From: Takifugu bimaculatus
Taxonomy: Eukaryota > Chordata > Actinopteri > Tetraodontiformes > Tetraodontidae
Assembly (NCBI GenBank): GCA_004026145.2
Contig: CP034976.1
Location: 7,480,678-7,544,677 of the forward strand
Direction: 5' to 3'
Length of the DNA: 64,000 bases
In this document: in pieces, positions 35,459 through 46,785 of the stretch
Layout of the letters: each line of letters starts with the position of its first letter
Position numbering within the stretch: position 1 is the first letter of the stretch
The notes under the pieces: model-generated
What the model was told of the DNA's origin: nothing
Seen by the model: only the letters and a program-made list of their open reading frames with translations
Databases searched by the model: none
Program-made: the position numbers and the translations under genes

Positions 35459-35975
35459 AGATGCAGGTGAAACCAGTGGGAATGCTGCATCCAGAAAAGC
35501 TCTTGAACTATTTTCATGACATTCTAGTATTCATTTTCTTTTTTCACATAAAGCAGTCCTTAAAAGTTGCAAGTTAATTGTAGTTTGCCATGATTCTATT
35601 ACAGGTTCAGATAACTGTGTGCCCGGTTGGTTTTATTTTTTAAAAATGTCATGTTTTGCCTGCGTGTCTCTGCACAGGTACAGTACAGAGGTGTGGATGC
35701 ATGCATATATTCAGACTGGAATACTACACAACATGCTTTTGAACCGCTTTGCTGCTCAGCCTGGAATATCTACGTAAAAGCCGAGTGGATGTGAGTTTCC
35801 CTGAGGTTTGAAATGTTGAGATACCACGAGAAGCTGTGTGATGTCAACCTTCTAATGGCTCAGAGTACGACTCAAAGGAGTGTTTGCTTCTTAATTTTCC
35901 CTGCTACTGAGCAGCAACTTACAGGGTTACAGCAGCCTTACAGTGGCACATCCCTCCCCTTTTTGCCGCGGCTCC

Positions 35976-36164
35976 TCAGAAGCAGGTGCGAACTAGGATG
36001 ATGAACGCCAGCACAACAGTCACAATGGTGAGCGCTGAAAATAAGAAGACGAGGCCCGCAAAGACGGAATCCGTCATGGGAGGCGTTTTCCTTATCTCAG
36101 ACGGCATCATGTTGGACATTGTCAGCATGTAACCCAAACTCCAACCTATGCTGGTCGACTTCAC
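35976..36164 (-). CDS. entpd3: entpd3 last coding exon: ACR5 and C-terminal membrane segment
   Basis: The acceptor is ...ggtttttcag and the stop is TGA (35976-35978). It encodes VKSTSIGWSLGYMLTMSNMM, then the C-terminal hydrophobic helix and a short cytoplasmic end RTCF. GWSLGYML is apyrase conserved region 5. Confidence 0.95.
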   Translation of the reverse strand: MKSTSIGWSLGYMLTMSNMMPSEIRKTPPMTDSVFAGLVFLFSALTIVTVVLAFIILVRTCF

Positions 36165-36360
36165 CTGAAAAACCACACAAAACAATAAGATTTAACAAGT
36201 TTTCTGTGGAAAATGACCCGTTATTAGTCTCGAGAACGTGCGCTCAGGACACTTTGCGTGTCTGGAGAAGTTTTCCCGATGAGAGACTGAGGGAAATATT
36301 TCAACACACAAGAGACGTGCCTTTAATAGAGTCTGTTCCTTTATAAGCATGCTCAGACAC

Positions 36361-36393
<33 letters not shown>

Positions 36394-39300
36394 AAGCTGT
36401 CTTGCTGGCGACACTCAAAGTTCTGGGAGCTGAGGACCGTTTGTGCGTTTGTTGTCACACAGTTTGGAAAGTACGGCTGTAATGTGTGACTTTTGTTAGC
36501 TGCTTAAAAGCTTTACTGCTCAGAGTGAGTCACAGATGAGGAATCCCCCTTCTGCTGAGGGGGTCCCATTGTGAGAGAAGCCCAATGCTCTCAGGGCATC
36601 CCAGAATTACCCCATCTCTCTGATAGCATGTTATTGTTCATTTGAGGAGGGTGGCCCCGTTCCCATCCACGTTCTAATGAATCCACTCGTCTGTTTCTGC
36701 TTTCTCACTTCAACTGATCAGATTTCACCGGATTCTTGTGTGGAAACTCACCTCTTTTGTGAAGTGGATCTGCTTCCAGTTGTCTTTATCAAACTTGTAC
36801 CCATCTGCCAGTAAAGTGTAGACATAGTGAGCTCCGAAACAATAGGTCTTGAGGTAGCGGTCGGAGATCCACGTCTTTTCTTGCTTCAGCTGTGGAATTT
36901 TAAAAAACAGTGGTAAAACATGGATTCTTCCACTTTTTTTCTTCCCATTTGTTGTCATCTCGATATCAATTTGTACTGTTGCCTCCGCCCGGCCCTACTT
37001 TTTTGCGACCTTTTGGCACCCTCTTGATTGCGTTGCCTGACAAAGCAAGTTAAGACTTGCTTTGAAAGATGCTTCACATCAATAAAGCTGCTGTTCTGAA
37101 TTATTAATGCCGCATTAAACGTGTCATAATGTAATAAATGCCGTTGCACCATGAAGCAAGGCAGGGTTCATGGTAGGAGGCGGGGCTGAAGCAAGGCCCC
37201 GCCTCCTCCGTGACAATGGCTGAGCCATGGGCCTGTGAGAGCTTACCACCGTCCAGTGAGTTTCACAGAACTGCCTGACAGAACTGGTGAACTCCTCCAT
37301 CTCTGATGTTTCATTGATCAGCAGCGCCCGCGCCACAAAGAAATATCCAGCGTACGCCTGGCAGGGACAGTGGAGACAGTTAGCGTTTCTCATCAACCCC
37401 GTTTCTGCACTTCATTCGCGTTACCAGAAAATCTCCGGAGACGGGCGGCTGCTCCACTCCGTTGAAGGAGCACTGTTGCGAGGAGCAGGACTTGAAGTCG
37501 AATATGGACTTCACCATCGTCTTGCAGCTGTCCGAGTTCCCACTTCCCACCATGAAGAGCTTCTGGTTTGGGTTGTAACCCTGCGGTTTCTTGGTGCAGG
37601 GCGTTTCGTAAATGTCTGAGGCCATTATGGTGGTGTTAAAGCCTTCAGGGTAGCATGGGTTGTTAATCTTGGACGGGTCTGAGGAGGCCTGAGGACAGAG
37701 AAAATGTCAGCAAAACCATTGATTAATTAACCGTTCGTAGCCACTAAAGCAACCTGATAGATCAACAACAGAAAAAGGCAGATGCTAATGCTGTTGTTAT
37801 CAAACTATACAACTCAATCTATGGCGTAGGCTTTTAAAACTCTTTCTGATCTCCAAGTCTGACATTCAAGTCAAGTTTAACAAGGACCTTAAAATTGTCC
37901 TCAAACACATTACTAGACTAGTCATCACATTTCAGGCTAAAACACATTCAAACCAGCGCTTAATCTCAAGTTGTTCAGTGAACTAAGGCATTGCTCATGC
38001 GGTGCACATAACCCAACACAGGTTTGCACATCAACAGTAACTCTTCCCTTAGCTAGCAGGATGCATTTCTTGCAGAGCAACTTGATGACCTCCTCAGTCA
38101 ATATCTTTAATGACATAATGCATTCCGACTTATCTCCCTGTGCCTTTTAGCAAGTCAGGGACAGCGGTGTCGACTAATCAATTTTTTACTGAGCGTTAAT
38201 GGATGTTTAACCTGCATGTGTAAAAAGAAAATAAGGCGCACACTGCCATGGGGCAACATGCAGGGAGGGAGCGTGAGGCTGCGTACCTGCACCACCGCGT
38301 CCAGAATCATCTTCTCAGCCTCGTTTTTGCCGTAGCAGAGGAAGCTGTGTGTGTAGACGTTGTAGGGGTAGCCATACAGTTTAACATGCATGTAGTCAGG
38401 ACCAGCCAGTTCATCCTGGACGTCGAAGGCGATCTGTGTGGAGGCTCCTCCGAGGTCCATGGAGCCGACGGTCTTCGACCCCTCGGGCCGTATGTATGCG
38501 TTCCACAGGTTTTTCTGCAAAGCAGGTGGAGTCTCTCCTGTTAGGGATGTGTGACTACACTTTGACGCAAATAGAGCAGTGAGAACATTTTTACCTCCAG
38601 GAAGTTTCCCATCAGGTAGTTGACGGTGACCCAGCCGTACAGGCCTTCCTCTTGACCGCTGATGATGGAAGCGTTTTTGAAATCGAACGGCAGCGAGTTC
38701 AGGAATTGTTTGAGACTTTTCATGATGTTGTTCGACCTCTGCTCATCAGTCATACTGGTGGGGAAAGGAAGAGCAGGCAAATTCAAAGGAAAGAACATTT
38801 AGGGTATTCTTTATTTTTAATTGTTATTTTTTTAAGATAGTTGATAGTTGAAACAAGTCAGTAAGCCCATTATCATTAGTGCTTCCTGGTACAATTAACA
38901 TTCTTTTTAACTTGGTTTCTGACTTAAAGTCAATAAATACTGTTTATGGTATAAATAATGCAAAACCGGAAATTTATGTGCAGCAAATTAGCCCAAAGCT
39001 ATATTGTGTCAGCACGCTCTTACTGTAGCAGCCTCATTCCTGCAGTAGCGCCCAGAAACAGAGGTGTACTTTTATGTTTTTCAGCCGGGATGACTTTCAT
39101 GGCTTTATCCATACACGCCTGGAACCGTTCCCACAATGTGTTGTTCTTCCCCGGGTCAATTTCCATGTCTGAGATCCCATCACCTGTGGACAGGTCACAG
39201 GAACCGTAAATGTGACGGTGCCGCTCCTGCTGGTTCGGGCCTCTTTTACCTCATTAAATCCCAGATTGTAGCCATCAGACCCCTGAAAGTGACTCACCGG

Positions 39301-39716
39301 GAACTCGACAGTTCAGTGACTCTGTCACCACTCCAGTTTCGTTCTCCTTCTCCCCGGGCCACTCATACACGTACAGGTTGGAACGGGATGAACCCGCGTC
39401 TATCACTATGCCGTACTGAAGCAGAAAGAAAAGATAAATACAGAGAAAAGGACATTTTACTCTGCTGGAATCACCACAAAGCTCACACGTGTCCATCCAT
39501 CACTGTGCTGACTCGTGAGAAAACCTCCTGTGTTGACCCTCACATGTGCACAACATCAACAGTGTGTGTGTGTGTGTTTACCTCCAGAGTGTACTCTTTA
39601 GAGGCCCAGGCATCCTGGATTACGGCAACAGCAACCAGCGCAGCGATGCTGGCCAGCAGGAGAAGCATCACTCCTGCTATGCGACACTTGTAGCCCATTT
39701 GTCTTTTAGAGGCCAT
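35976..39716 (-). CDS. entpd3: ectonucleoside triphosphate diphosphohydrolase, ENTPD3-like
   Basis: Seen: nine exons on the minus strand (39582-39716, 39298-39415, 39024-39183, 38595-38754, 38287-38514, 37425-37688, 37247-37357, 36752-36889, 35976-36164) join without a break into 500 aa. A membrane segment spans about 13-34 and a second about 473-496, giving the two-pass topology of cell-surface NTPDases. All apyrase conserved regions are present: DAGSS (51-55), LGATAGMRLL (128-137), SGQEEGLYGW (170-179), DLGGASTQ (211-218) and GWSLGYM (445-451). Glu174 matches the catalytic Glu of CD39. Known: these ectoenzymes hydrolyse extracellular ATP and ADP to AMP, tuning purinergic signalling. NET and NTT glycosylation sequons sit in the ectodomain. 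Why entpd3: CYGKNEAEK, YNPN and SIFDFKSC resemble ENTPD3 more than ENTPD1, 2 or 8 as I recall them. The start ATG has context GAAATGG. Confidence 0.93.
36165..36751 (-). other. entpd3 intron with (AC)n
   Basis: Intron of 587 bp. It holds an interrupted (AC)n at 36357-36391 and nothing coding. Confidence 0.9.
36752..36889 (-). CDS. entpd3: entpd3 exon 8
   Basis: A 46-codon, phase-0 exon between ...attccacag and GAG|GTGAGT. It encodes LKQEKTWISDRYLKTYCFGA and then HYVYTLLADGYKFDKDNWKQ IHFTKE. The YCF..Y.Y.LL.DGY pattern is family-wide. Confidence 0.95.
36890..37246 (-). other. entpd3 intron
   Basis: Intron of 357 bp. No repeat or regulatory motif stands out apart from a GC-rich inverted segment, gaagcaaggc / caaggccccgcctcc, near 37185-37205. 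Confidence 0.85.
37247..37357 (-). CDS. entpd3: entpd3 exon 7
   Basis: A 37-codon, phase-0 exon between ...ccctgccag and GTG|GTAAGC. It encodes AYAGYFFVARALLINETSEM and on to FCETHWTV. INET is an N-glycosylation sequon in the ectodomain. Confidence 0.95.
37425..37688 (-). CDS. entpd3: entpd3 exon 6 (largest)
   Basis: An 88-codon exon between ...ctgtcctcag and CTG|GTAACG. It encodes ASSDPSKINNPCYPEGFNTT and on to SIFDFKSCSSQQCSFNGVEQ and PPVSGDFL. Cysteines in NPCYP, TPCTK, DSCKT, KSC and QCSF match the conserved disulfide pattern of cell-surface NTPDases. Confidence 0.95.
37689..38286 (-). other. entpd3 intron
   Basis: Intron of 598 bp. No coding, repeat or regulatory element is recognised. 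Confidence 0.85.
38287..38514 (-). CDS. entpd3: entpd3 exon 5: ACR4
   Basis: A 76-codon exon between ...tgctttgcag and CAG|GTACGC. It encodes KNLWNAYIRPEGSKTVGSMD, then LGGASTQIAF (nucleotide phosphate-binding ACR4) and NVYTHSFLCYGKNEAEK. The NEAEK block is the main hint for ENTPD3. Confidence 0.95.
38595..38754 (-). CDS. entpd3: entpd3 exon 4: ACR3 with catalytic Glu
   Basis: The exon lies between ...ccccaccag and GAG|GTAAAA. It completes a split His codon and encodes MTDEQRSNNIMKSLKQFLNS, then ISGQEEGLYGWVTVNYLMGN. The second Glu of QEE is residue 174, the general base position in CD39. Confidence 0.95.
39024..39183 (-). CDS. entpd3: entpd3 exon 3: ACR2
   Basis: The exon lies between ...tgtccacag and CA|GTAAGA. 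It encodes DGISDMEIDPGKNNTLWERF and ends in FLGATAGMRLL, apyrase conserved region 2. Codons at both edges are split and complete correctly. Confidence 0.95.
39298..39415 (-). CDS. entpd3: entpd3 exon 2: ACR1
   Basis: The exon lies between ...ctgcttcag and CCG|GTGAGT. It encodes YGIVIDAGSSRSNLYVYEWP and EKENETGVVTESLNCRVP. DAGSS is the phosphate-binding loop shared with the actin/hsp70/hexokinase fold. Confidence 0.95.
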
Positions 39717-39719
39717 TTC
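39582..39719 (-). CDS. entpd3: entpd3 first coding exon
   Basis: The acceptor is ...ctgccaacag, then GAA ATG G. It encodes MASKRQMGYKCRIAGVMLLL and the rest of the N-terminal membrane anchor, ending ASKEYTLE. The upstream ATG (39716) is preferred over the second Met because of its context. Because an acceptor lies only 3 nt before the ATG, the transcript must have an upstream exon. Confidence 0.92.
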
Positions 39720-42017
39720 CTGTTGGCAGGAGAGAAGAAAGCAAAAAGAAAAGCACTTTTCCTCTAAAAGTGATGACACACACTGAGAACGGAGAGGAGC
39801 GATGAAAACAGTATTTAATTGACCTTAAGCTGGGGGGTGGGGGGTGGGGTTTTGTGCGTTAGTTGTATTGATTGAGCGTATAAGAGCAGGACCACAAAAA
39901 AGAGATTAAATCAGAGATGTGAAAACGAATGGGGAGACCAGGATGTGGGGTGACAATGCAGTCAAAGGTGTGTGAAATTCGTGACAGATAAGCACGAAGG
40001 GAAATGCTTGCAAAAGGAAAGGACTGAAAATAGAGGAGCTGTTTGCACGCAGATGCAGGAGCACACTTTCTTTGTGCTGTGAGGAAGTTTTGCGGCCTCT
40101 TCATTTCCTGTTTGGCCGAAGTACGCTTTTTTTCATGTTGGTTCTGTCTTTTCATTGCCGATTTTAAAGTTTTCAATATCGGCTGTCTGTGTAGATTCTC
40201 AATCCACCCGGATCATTGTATCCATTGTACCATCCTTAAACAGAGGTGGTGGCCGGAGGCACTTCCTATCAACCACGTACAATGCAGTCCTCCGCTCCTT
40301 CCAACAGCGAAACAAACATTCACACCATTCCAGGAGACCCAGTGACTCATCACCATGTGACCCAGCAGACAAAGGGGAGACACCTCAACAGAAACTAGGT
40401 GAACGACCCGACCAACGACCCTGCTAACGACTCTCAGGTGACCACCCAGATCATTAGCATGCTAATGGTCCACAGGGGCTATATATTTTCCAGCTCTCTC
40501 CCCAGCAATTTCAGAACTGAAGAAGCCTTCTGGATAGAAGGCGAAACGTCTTCAAGAGAAGAAACCCAGTCCAGTTGACATAGAAAACTACCTTGGATTC
40601 AATATCGGCGCAACTTTTTTTTTTAGTGGATTTAAAATGTGGGCCTAAATCTGAAAATGCCTTTAAGCTTCCAGTTTGCAGGGGCGACCAAGCGGAGGGT
40701 CTGAAATATAAAACGGGAGGTCACGGGTCAATGGCTTTTGCAGGTGGAGCAGCCAGCGCAGGGTCAGCATGCACGCCACCACTGCAGGCTGCCCCATTTG
40801 GTTCTCATTCAAAAGCTGCTCGCATGTGCAAGAGTTCAGAGTCTCACATGTGTGTTAGGATGAAGAGAAACACACAAGCTGACAGTGTGGTTTGATCAAC
40901 GCGGGCACAAACAGTCACTTCCTGTGAAGTAACTGTGGTAAACACACACAACTTGGAGCTCATTTCTTTCCGCTAATCCCCCCCCCCTTTTTAATCATAT
41001 AGATGTTTATTTCACATGTGTCATTTATCTCTCCCTCTCTTCCCTCATCATGAACTTCAGAATTCTGCCCCCTTTTAAAATCTCTTACATGTAAGAAAAA
41101 AAAAGATCTGTCATAACGGCGGCGCAAATGTTTGTTATGGTTTCCGACAAAGGTCGCCGTTACCGCAGCAACAGATGCAATAACAAGGAACTGAAAGCTG
41201 CTGACCAGGTGTGATTACAATGTTGCCACATGATTAGTCAGAGACGAGTCTGCAAACATGTTGCCATCATGTCATTGAACATGGACAAAGACCCATTTTG
41301 CGCTTCACTTTTATTTGCTTTTCTTTTACTGAAACAGATCACGTGGTTAGTTTTTTATTTTTTTTAAATGTGCAACGAAATAATAGCGCCAGCTCGTTAA
41401 TCCGAACCTGTAAAGGAGTAAGAGCAACGTCCAAAAACGTGTAGCAACATGAGCTGAATGATCTCTGACTGGAATCGGGGTGCCTGAAGACGGAGCTGTC
41501 AGCAGACGTCCACGACCAGATCGCAGGTTTACACAGCGCTGACACAACCAGGTTACTGTGTGCCAAGGCTGCCGGTGTATCTGACAGGTAGAGGCGCCTG
41601 TTGTTTTCTTTAACTGCAGCTTGGTCTGTCGTTACAAGGACATAATAAGTTTTATTCCTGGTATCATGCGAGAGTCTTGCACTTAAACGAAAGAATCGCT
41701 GAGATTTTTGGCCAAAATCACAGGTTGGAAGCTTTTAACCGACGTTGTTGATCAAGTAGGTTCACTCATAATCATGTTTGCGCAGGAATTGAAAGCGTGT
41801 GCATGAAAGCTTCGACGCTGACACACTCACGGCCATAGGATGCTCTGCACCTCCTGCTGCTTCTGCATGACGGGACCAGTCCGAAGAAGAATCATCAAAA
41901 ATGACAGCAAGGCACGCAATCCTCCAACGCACTCAGAGTTCGATCTCTAACCCAGTCTTAAAAGCACTAAAAAGTTCAGTTGTTAAATAGGAGCGATGAG
42001 GTGTGTTTGCTGCTTAC
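39720..42017 (-). other. entpd3 intron 1 (5' UTR intron)
   Basis: The boundaries are the donor GCAAG|GTAAGC at 42017 and the acceptor before 39719. The intron carries a 414-bp retroposon flanked by a 12-bp duplication (40184-40597) and a C run near 40980. Nothing coding is recognised. The pairing of these two splice sites is inferred. Confidence 0.6.
40184..40597 (+). mobile_element. short retroposon with 12-bp target-site duplication
   Basis: The block is bounded by exact copies of TTCAATATCGGC at 40172-40183 and 40598-40609, a typical retroposition target-site duplication. Its 3' part (ctgaagaagccttctggat...gcgaaacgtcttcaag) resembles a sequence I have seen widely dispersed in teleost genomes, probably a non-LTR retroelement tail. 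The family name is not certain. No open frame of length is inside. The plus-strand orientation is arbitrary. Confidence 0.65.
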
Positions 42018-42150
42018 CTTGCAGAGCTGGTTTGTCCTAATTGGGAGCAGGAGCGAAGGAGAAAGCAGGACAGCAGGACAGGACAGAGGTGTAGCGCAAG
42101 GGAGGAGAGAGCGATACAAGAGTGACTGGCCCACGAGACTGGGAGTGGCG
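42018..42150 (-). other. entpd3: probable noncoding first exon of entpd3
   Basis: A consensus donor GCAAG|GTAAGC ends here, 2.3 kb upstream of the first coding exon, whose acceptor requires an upstream exon. The upper edge is not visible. No TATA box was recognised, and the value given is an estimate. Confidence 0.4.
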
Positions 42151-42547
42151 TACCCCAACAGAGGCAGGGAGATAAGAGCGGAGGAGATGGGAGGAGCAGT
42201 GGGTCCAAACTTTTCACCACTCCCACCAGCACGTCGGTGAAATGCAGCAGCTGGTGTCCTGGTCCTGCTCCACGGTCCAGCGTGAATGGAGAGAGGGATC
42301 TGTTGTCGCTCTAATTGATCTATTCAACAAGACAGAGGGCTGACGGCGTCATCAGCCAACCTGGGAAACAGGCGGCAACAATGGAGGATGTGTTGGGACC
42401 TGCGCGCTTCCACTACCATGTTAATCCAAAGTTCTCAGACGAAAATGACTCATCCGTCTCGAGGTGTAGAATTAATGGTGGCGTATTTTTCTTCATCTTT
42501 TCTAGGCAGAGCTGTGGGGAGAAATGCATCTGCCGCCTTCATACGTG

Positions 42548-42548
42548 C

Positions 42549-42579
<31 letters not shown>
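42548..42579 (+). repeat. (TG)n microsatellite
   Basis: About 15 TG units upstream of entpd3. Confidence 0.95.
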
Positions 42580-44839
42580 GGCAGACACAGCCTGGAAACC
42601 TGAGACCGCCCATGTGCATCCCATATCCCAGAAGTGAAGGGGAGAAAGTGCACACATCCAGCCTTGTCAAGAGCCCTTTTTACTGCTTCACCCTCCAAAA
42701 AATACAATAATCCTCCCCGTTCTGGTTTCTCAAAGGTGGGATTATGAAATTCAAGAACTACAACCGCGCCAGTAGACGTAATGTGAGTCCCAGCGCTTCT
42801 GTGCAAGAGGATCCAAGATCTAGATCCTCCAGAGGCCAGCATATTACATGGTTTCTCTGTTTTAATGGCCAGAATAGACCAAGAAGAGCTGCAGCAGCAC
42901 GACACCGAACATGTTTACTGATACTAAACTTCCTTGTCCCAAAGAAAAACATAGGTCATCACCGCTCCTCGTCCTCTCCGCCAGTTGCTCGGTGCGTCAG
43001 ATTATCTGCCGTTGTTGATGCTCCCCCCTTAAGGAAAGCACAACAGAAGTCCAAGACCATGAGGTCACTGCTGCGAACCCCGTGAGTGCTGTCGCCGAGC
43101 TTTTTCACCATCACACCCCAAAATGATCTGTTGCAGCACGTTCCCAGATAATCAGCTTTAGTGCCAGAAGTAGGGCGGAAAAAACTAATGAATTTCACCA
43201 AGACCGCGACAGCCCTCGGACCAAACAGAGGCACTCCACTCCTACTTGTCAATTAGTGACATATAGTAATACTTAGAGCTTCTGGGAACGGTTGTGTAAT
43301 GTCGTCTGCGGCTGGGGAGAGGCTTTGTGTCTCCCCAAGAAATGAGGCGTCAGCTCCAGAGGAACGAATGTACAGATCGACCAGGATGGCACATTTTAGT
43401 CCTCCTTTAGAATGAAGCTTCAGAATGTAATAATCGTGCATCAAAACATTTCGGGCTCAACGCGTAGTGGCCACTTTCCAGGGTGTGAGGATTTGGATTC
43501 TGACCAAGATTCTACAGTTTTTGCTTTGCCTTCTTTTTGATTTTCCTAATCTTCTTGGAGCATCTGGTGAAGACTTCCTTTGAATAATTTGACTGACCCC
43601 AGTTGATACTTTCATCCGTTTTAGTGATATGGAGTTAATGAACGAAGCCTTTGTGTTTCCCCCGTCAATCTCCCACAACAGTGCAAAAACAAGATGAGTT
43701 TTAAGAGCATATCAAGAGTAAAAACATCTATAAATCTCCAGGTTGTGAGGATCTGATCCACATGGCTTCTACTATCTTATTTGATTTTCATATTACATTG
43801 AATTTTATTCCATCTTCCCCTTCGCTGGACTTCATTTGGAGACTGAAGGCCCAGATTTCTTTGCATTTCAGCCCATCCTACACCTGAAGTGGATGGAGCA
43901 GCTGGCCAGAGTGAGTCAAACATCTGACCGAGAGCTCCTCGAATGAAGATAAAATATTTTTAGCTGTGTAAAACGAGACCCAAAGTCCCGTGAGGTTCAA
44001 ATGAACCGGAAAGACAGAACACGGAATATTAGATTTGCTGGAACGGAGGAAAGAGGAGCGAGGCGGAGAGAACCATTATATGTTCAGCTCAGGATACAAA
44101 TTAAAGGTTACCTGACTACTGAGGGTCCACCTCCAGCTACTCGCTTTACTCTTTCTTTTGCTGTTGTATCAATGATATAATATGTTTCGACACTACATGG
44201 CTGTAACTGGGCTCCATACTGGAGCCGGTGGCTGGTAATCCTGCAGTCTGGAGAGGTCACATGACTTGTGTTGTCTCAGCACAGTAAACATTTGAACACG
44301 AAGCGTGACAACAAACCGGGAACGCGCTGTATGTAGGCGCACGAAGTCCCTGTTGATCAGCATCGGTCAGAATGTCCTCCTAAAACCAAAGGGGATGGGG
44401 GGGTCCCAGACGCACAAGCTGCACCGGCTGTGCGCCAAGAGGCTTTACGAGTTTTCGCTAATTGTTTGCGCGTCTGATCCGGCGCTCTCAGAATGCACTA
44501 CACATGGCCGCAGATATCTGGACGACCGCCCACAGAGGAAATGTGGCTGTGCTGTGGCCAGATCACTTAGAGGACCACGGAAAGTTCCAGCATGCAAGAG
44601 TCTCACGCCTCAGATTGAACAATGGCTGATAATGGAAATAATCCCGCAACTGATTGCTGCAATTTTTTCATTGCTTCCTACAAGCTAACCACTGTTGTTT
44701 TTTTTACATAGTTACACACGCCAACTCGCAGACCGCAATGTGAACGCCGTGTGAGTAGTTCGATGTATTCTGTAATTATTTTATGATGGAAATCGATTCC
44801 ATTCTGCAGTTGAATCATTTTACTGTAATTGGAGCACAT

Positions 44840-44872
44840 GAAGTGCTCGTTTAGAGTTTAAACGAGCACTTC
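44840..44872. repeat. 14-bp-stem inverted repeat
   Basis: GAAGTGCTCGTTTA (44840-44853) and TAAACGAGCACTTC (44859-44872) are exact inverted arms with a 5-nt spacer. Confidence 0.9.
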
Positions 44873-46325
44873 TGTTTGCTTGTGTTTGCTCTGAGTGATG
44901 ACAAAGTCAACACAAGAACAACACGTGGAAACATGTACATGGTGCAAAAGGCAAAACTCACACAGACTCACGTAAGGCTACAGGCCAGATAATTTGTGGA
45001 TTTGTAATTTGCTTCAGAGCTTGATGTGAGATTACGCTGTTGACCAAACAACAAGACTGCCTGAACATTAAAAACAGTCTGTAAGCTTTTCCGCTGAAAG
45101 GTTGATGACCAAACGCTTGATGTTTAATTTTGCTGGTGAAAAGTTAAAAGTGCCCCCTGACTAGAAATATCTGGATTCAGGGCGACATTTGATTTGTCTT
45201 TGTTTGTCAAAAAAAAACCAAATTAAGATCATTTCCAATCCTACTTATCAAGTTTCCATTACACGAGGAACTGTTTGCATCACACTCGGTCAAGTCCACC
45301 AGCAGCTCGGCAGAAGCAGTAAAACCTGCAGACACTCTCATTCCACCTGCTATGTGTATGATTCTGATGTAGAATTTAAAAATAAAGCTTCAAAAATTGA
45401 GATATGTTATAACTTGCTTGATTTCAGTTTCATGTTTTGGAGAAATTCCTAGTTATTACTCAATTATTCCACTTCAGTCTAATAGTGGAATGAGGTTTGT
45501 TTTCCTATGGATATGCTATCAGAATTTTCTAGATTTTAGTAAACATCGTCTTGAGTTGGGAATTATCAGCCTGAAGTGGAATCCTCCAGTGATAACCAGG
45601 AATTATACACACATTTATGCCAATATCTTACTTTTTTCTTCATTGTTCCTAAATCCTTTTTTAAATATTTTTTTCCTGTCCCAAATCCATTTGAATTATT
45701 TCTTTATGTATTGTTATATATTCTTACAGTTATTGTCGCATTATAATTCTGATTTTGGGAATGAAAAACAGGCCAAACGCAAGAAAACGCACTGGGTGCG
45801 TTTGCGGGAAGCATTTACCGTAATGCCTCGAGTACACAGGGCTAGGGAAATTCCAGTGTCTGCTTTACTGCTTCGGCCGAAACTGTCGGTTGGCTTGACC
45901 GAATTTGCATACTAGTGCGATGGAGTTCTATGGCCACATTGAACAAAAAAGTAAAATAAAATATATTTACCAGAATAAAGTCGTATTTGGACACGAAAAA
46001 GAAACTACTTCATCCAAGACATGAACAATCGACCACGGACCGGCACGGACGCGAACATCATCCCTTTTCTCCAACGTAGCCGGTCCCGACCGACCGACCC
46101 CGGGTCACTCCTGGGGAACGGTGAATTAGGCTCGCTTCAAACCGACCAAGGCATCACAAAGTCCTGAGAGGAAATGTAATTACCGAGGCCATCGGAAATG
46201 CAGCCCACTGCGATCATGGAGGAGAACTTTACGGAGAGAGAGAATCTGACTTTACACACTGTTGTTCAACCGGTCTGGGCGTTTTATTGTTTTAAAACAG
46301 CTTTTATTGAATGTCCTGTCTGTGT

Positions 46326-46785
46326 GGACGGATGGATGGATGAATGCACGGATGGATGGATGAATGCACGGATGGATGGATGAATGGATAGACGGATGGA
46401 TGGATGAATGGACGGATGGATGGATGAATGCACGGATGGATGAATGGATAGACGGATGGATGAATGGACGAATGGATGGATGGATGAATGGATAGACGAA
46501 TGGATGGGTGGATAGACGAATGGATGGGTGGATGAATGATGAATGAACGGATGGATGGATGGATGGGTGAATGGACGGACGGATGGATGAATGGATGGAT
46601 GGATGGATGAATGGACAGATGGATGCACGGATGGATGGATGGGTGAATGGACAGATGATGCACGGATGGATGGATGAATGGACGGATGGATGGATGAATG
46701 GACGGATGGATGAATGGACAGATGGATGCACGGATGGATGGATGAATGGACGGACGGATGGGTGAATGGATGGATGGATGGATGG
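46326..46785 (+). repeat. (GGAT)-derived minisatellite with higher-order units
   Basis: Built of GGAT, GAAT, GGAC and GCAC tetramers in recurring 12-40 bp super-units such as GATGGATGAATGGACG. Long open frames on both strands across it are artefacts of the period. Confidence 0.95.

Larger units (their letters stand above)
34091..35975. other. intergenic gap, includes entpd3 3' UTR
   Basis: No coding exon is recognised. Contents are the CTCF-like motif, AT-rich DNA and a C run at 35437-35458. The 3' UTR of entpd3 (minus strand) extends down from 35975. A minus-strand AATAAA at 35632-35637 may end it, giving a 3' UTR of about 340 nt, but the choice is uncertain. Confidence 0.6.

Noticed and set aside
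39136..39693. 185-codon plus-strand frame
   Set aside because: It lies antisense to entpd3 coding exons and introns and has no family resemblance.
35976..39716. entpd1, entpd2 or entpd8 instead of entpd3
   Set aside because: All share the catalytic regions. The blocks CYGKNEAEK, YNPN and SIFDFKSC fit ENTPD3 best from memory, so the family call is firm but the paralogue is less so.
45397..45915. 172-codon plus-strand frame between entpd3 and ddc
   Set aside because: AT-rich sequence giving a Phe/Leu/Ile-rich peptide with no recognisable domain. No splice or promoter context supports it.
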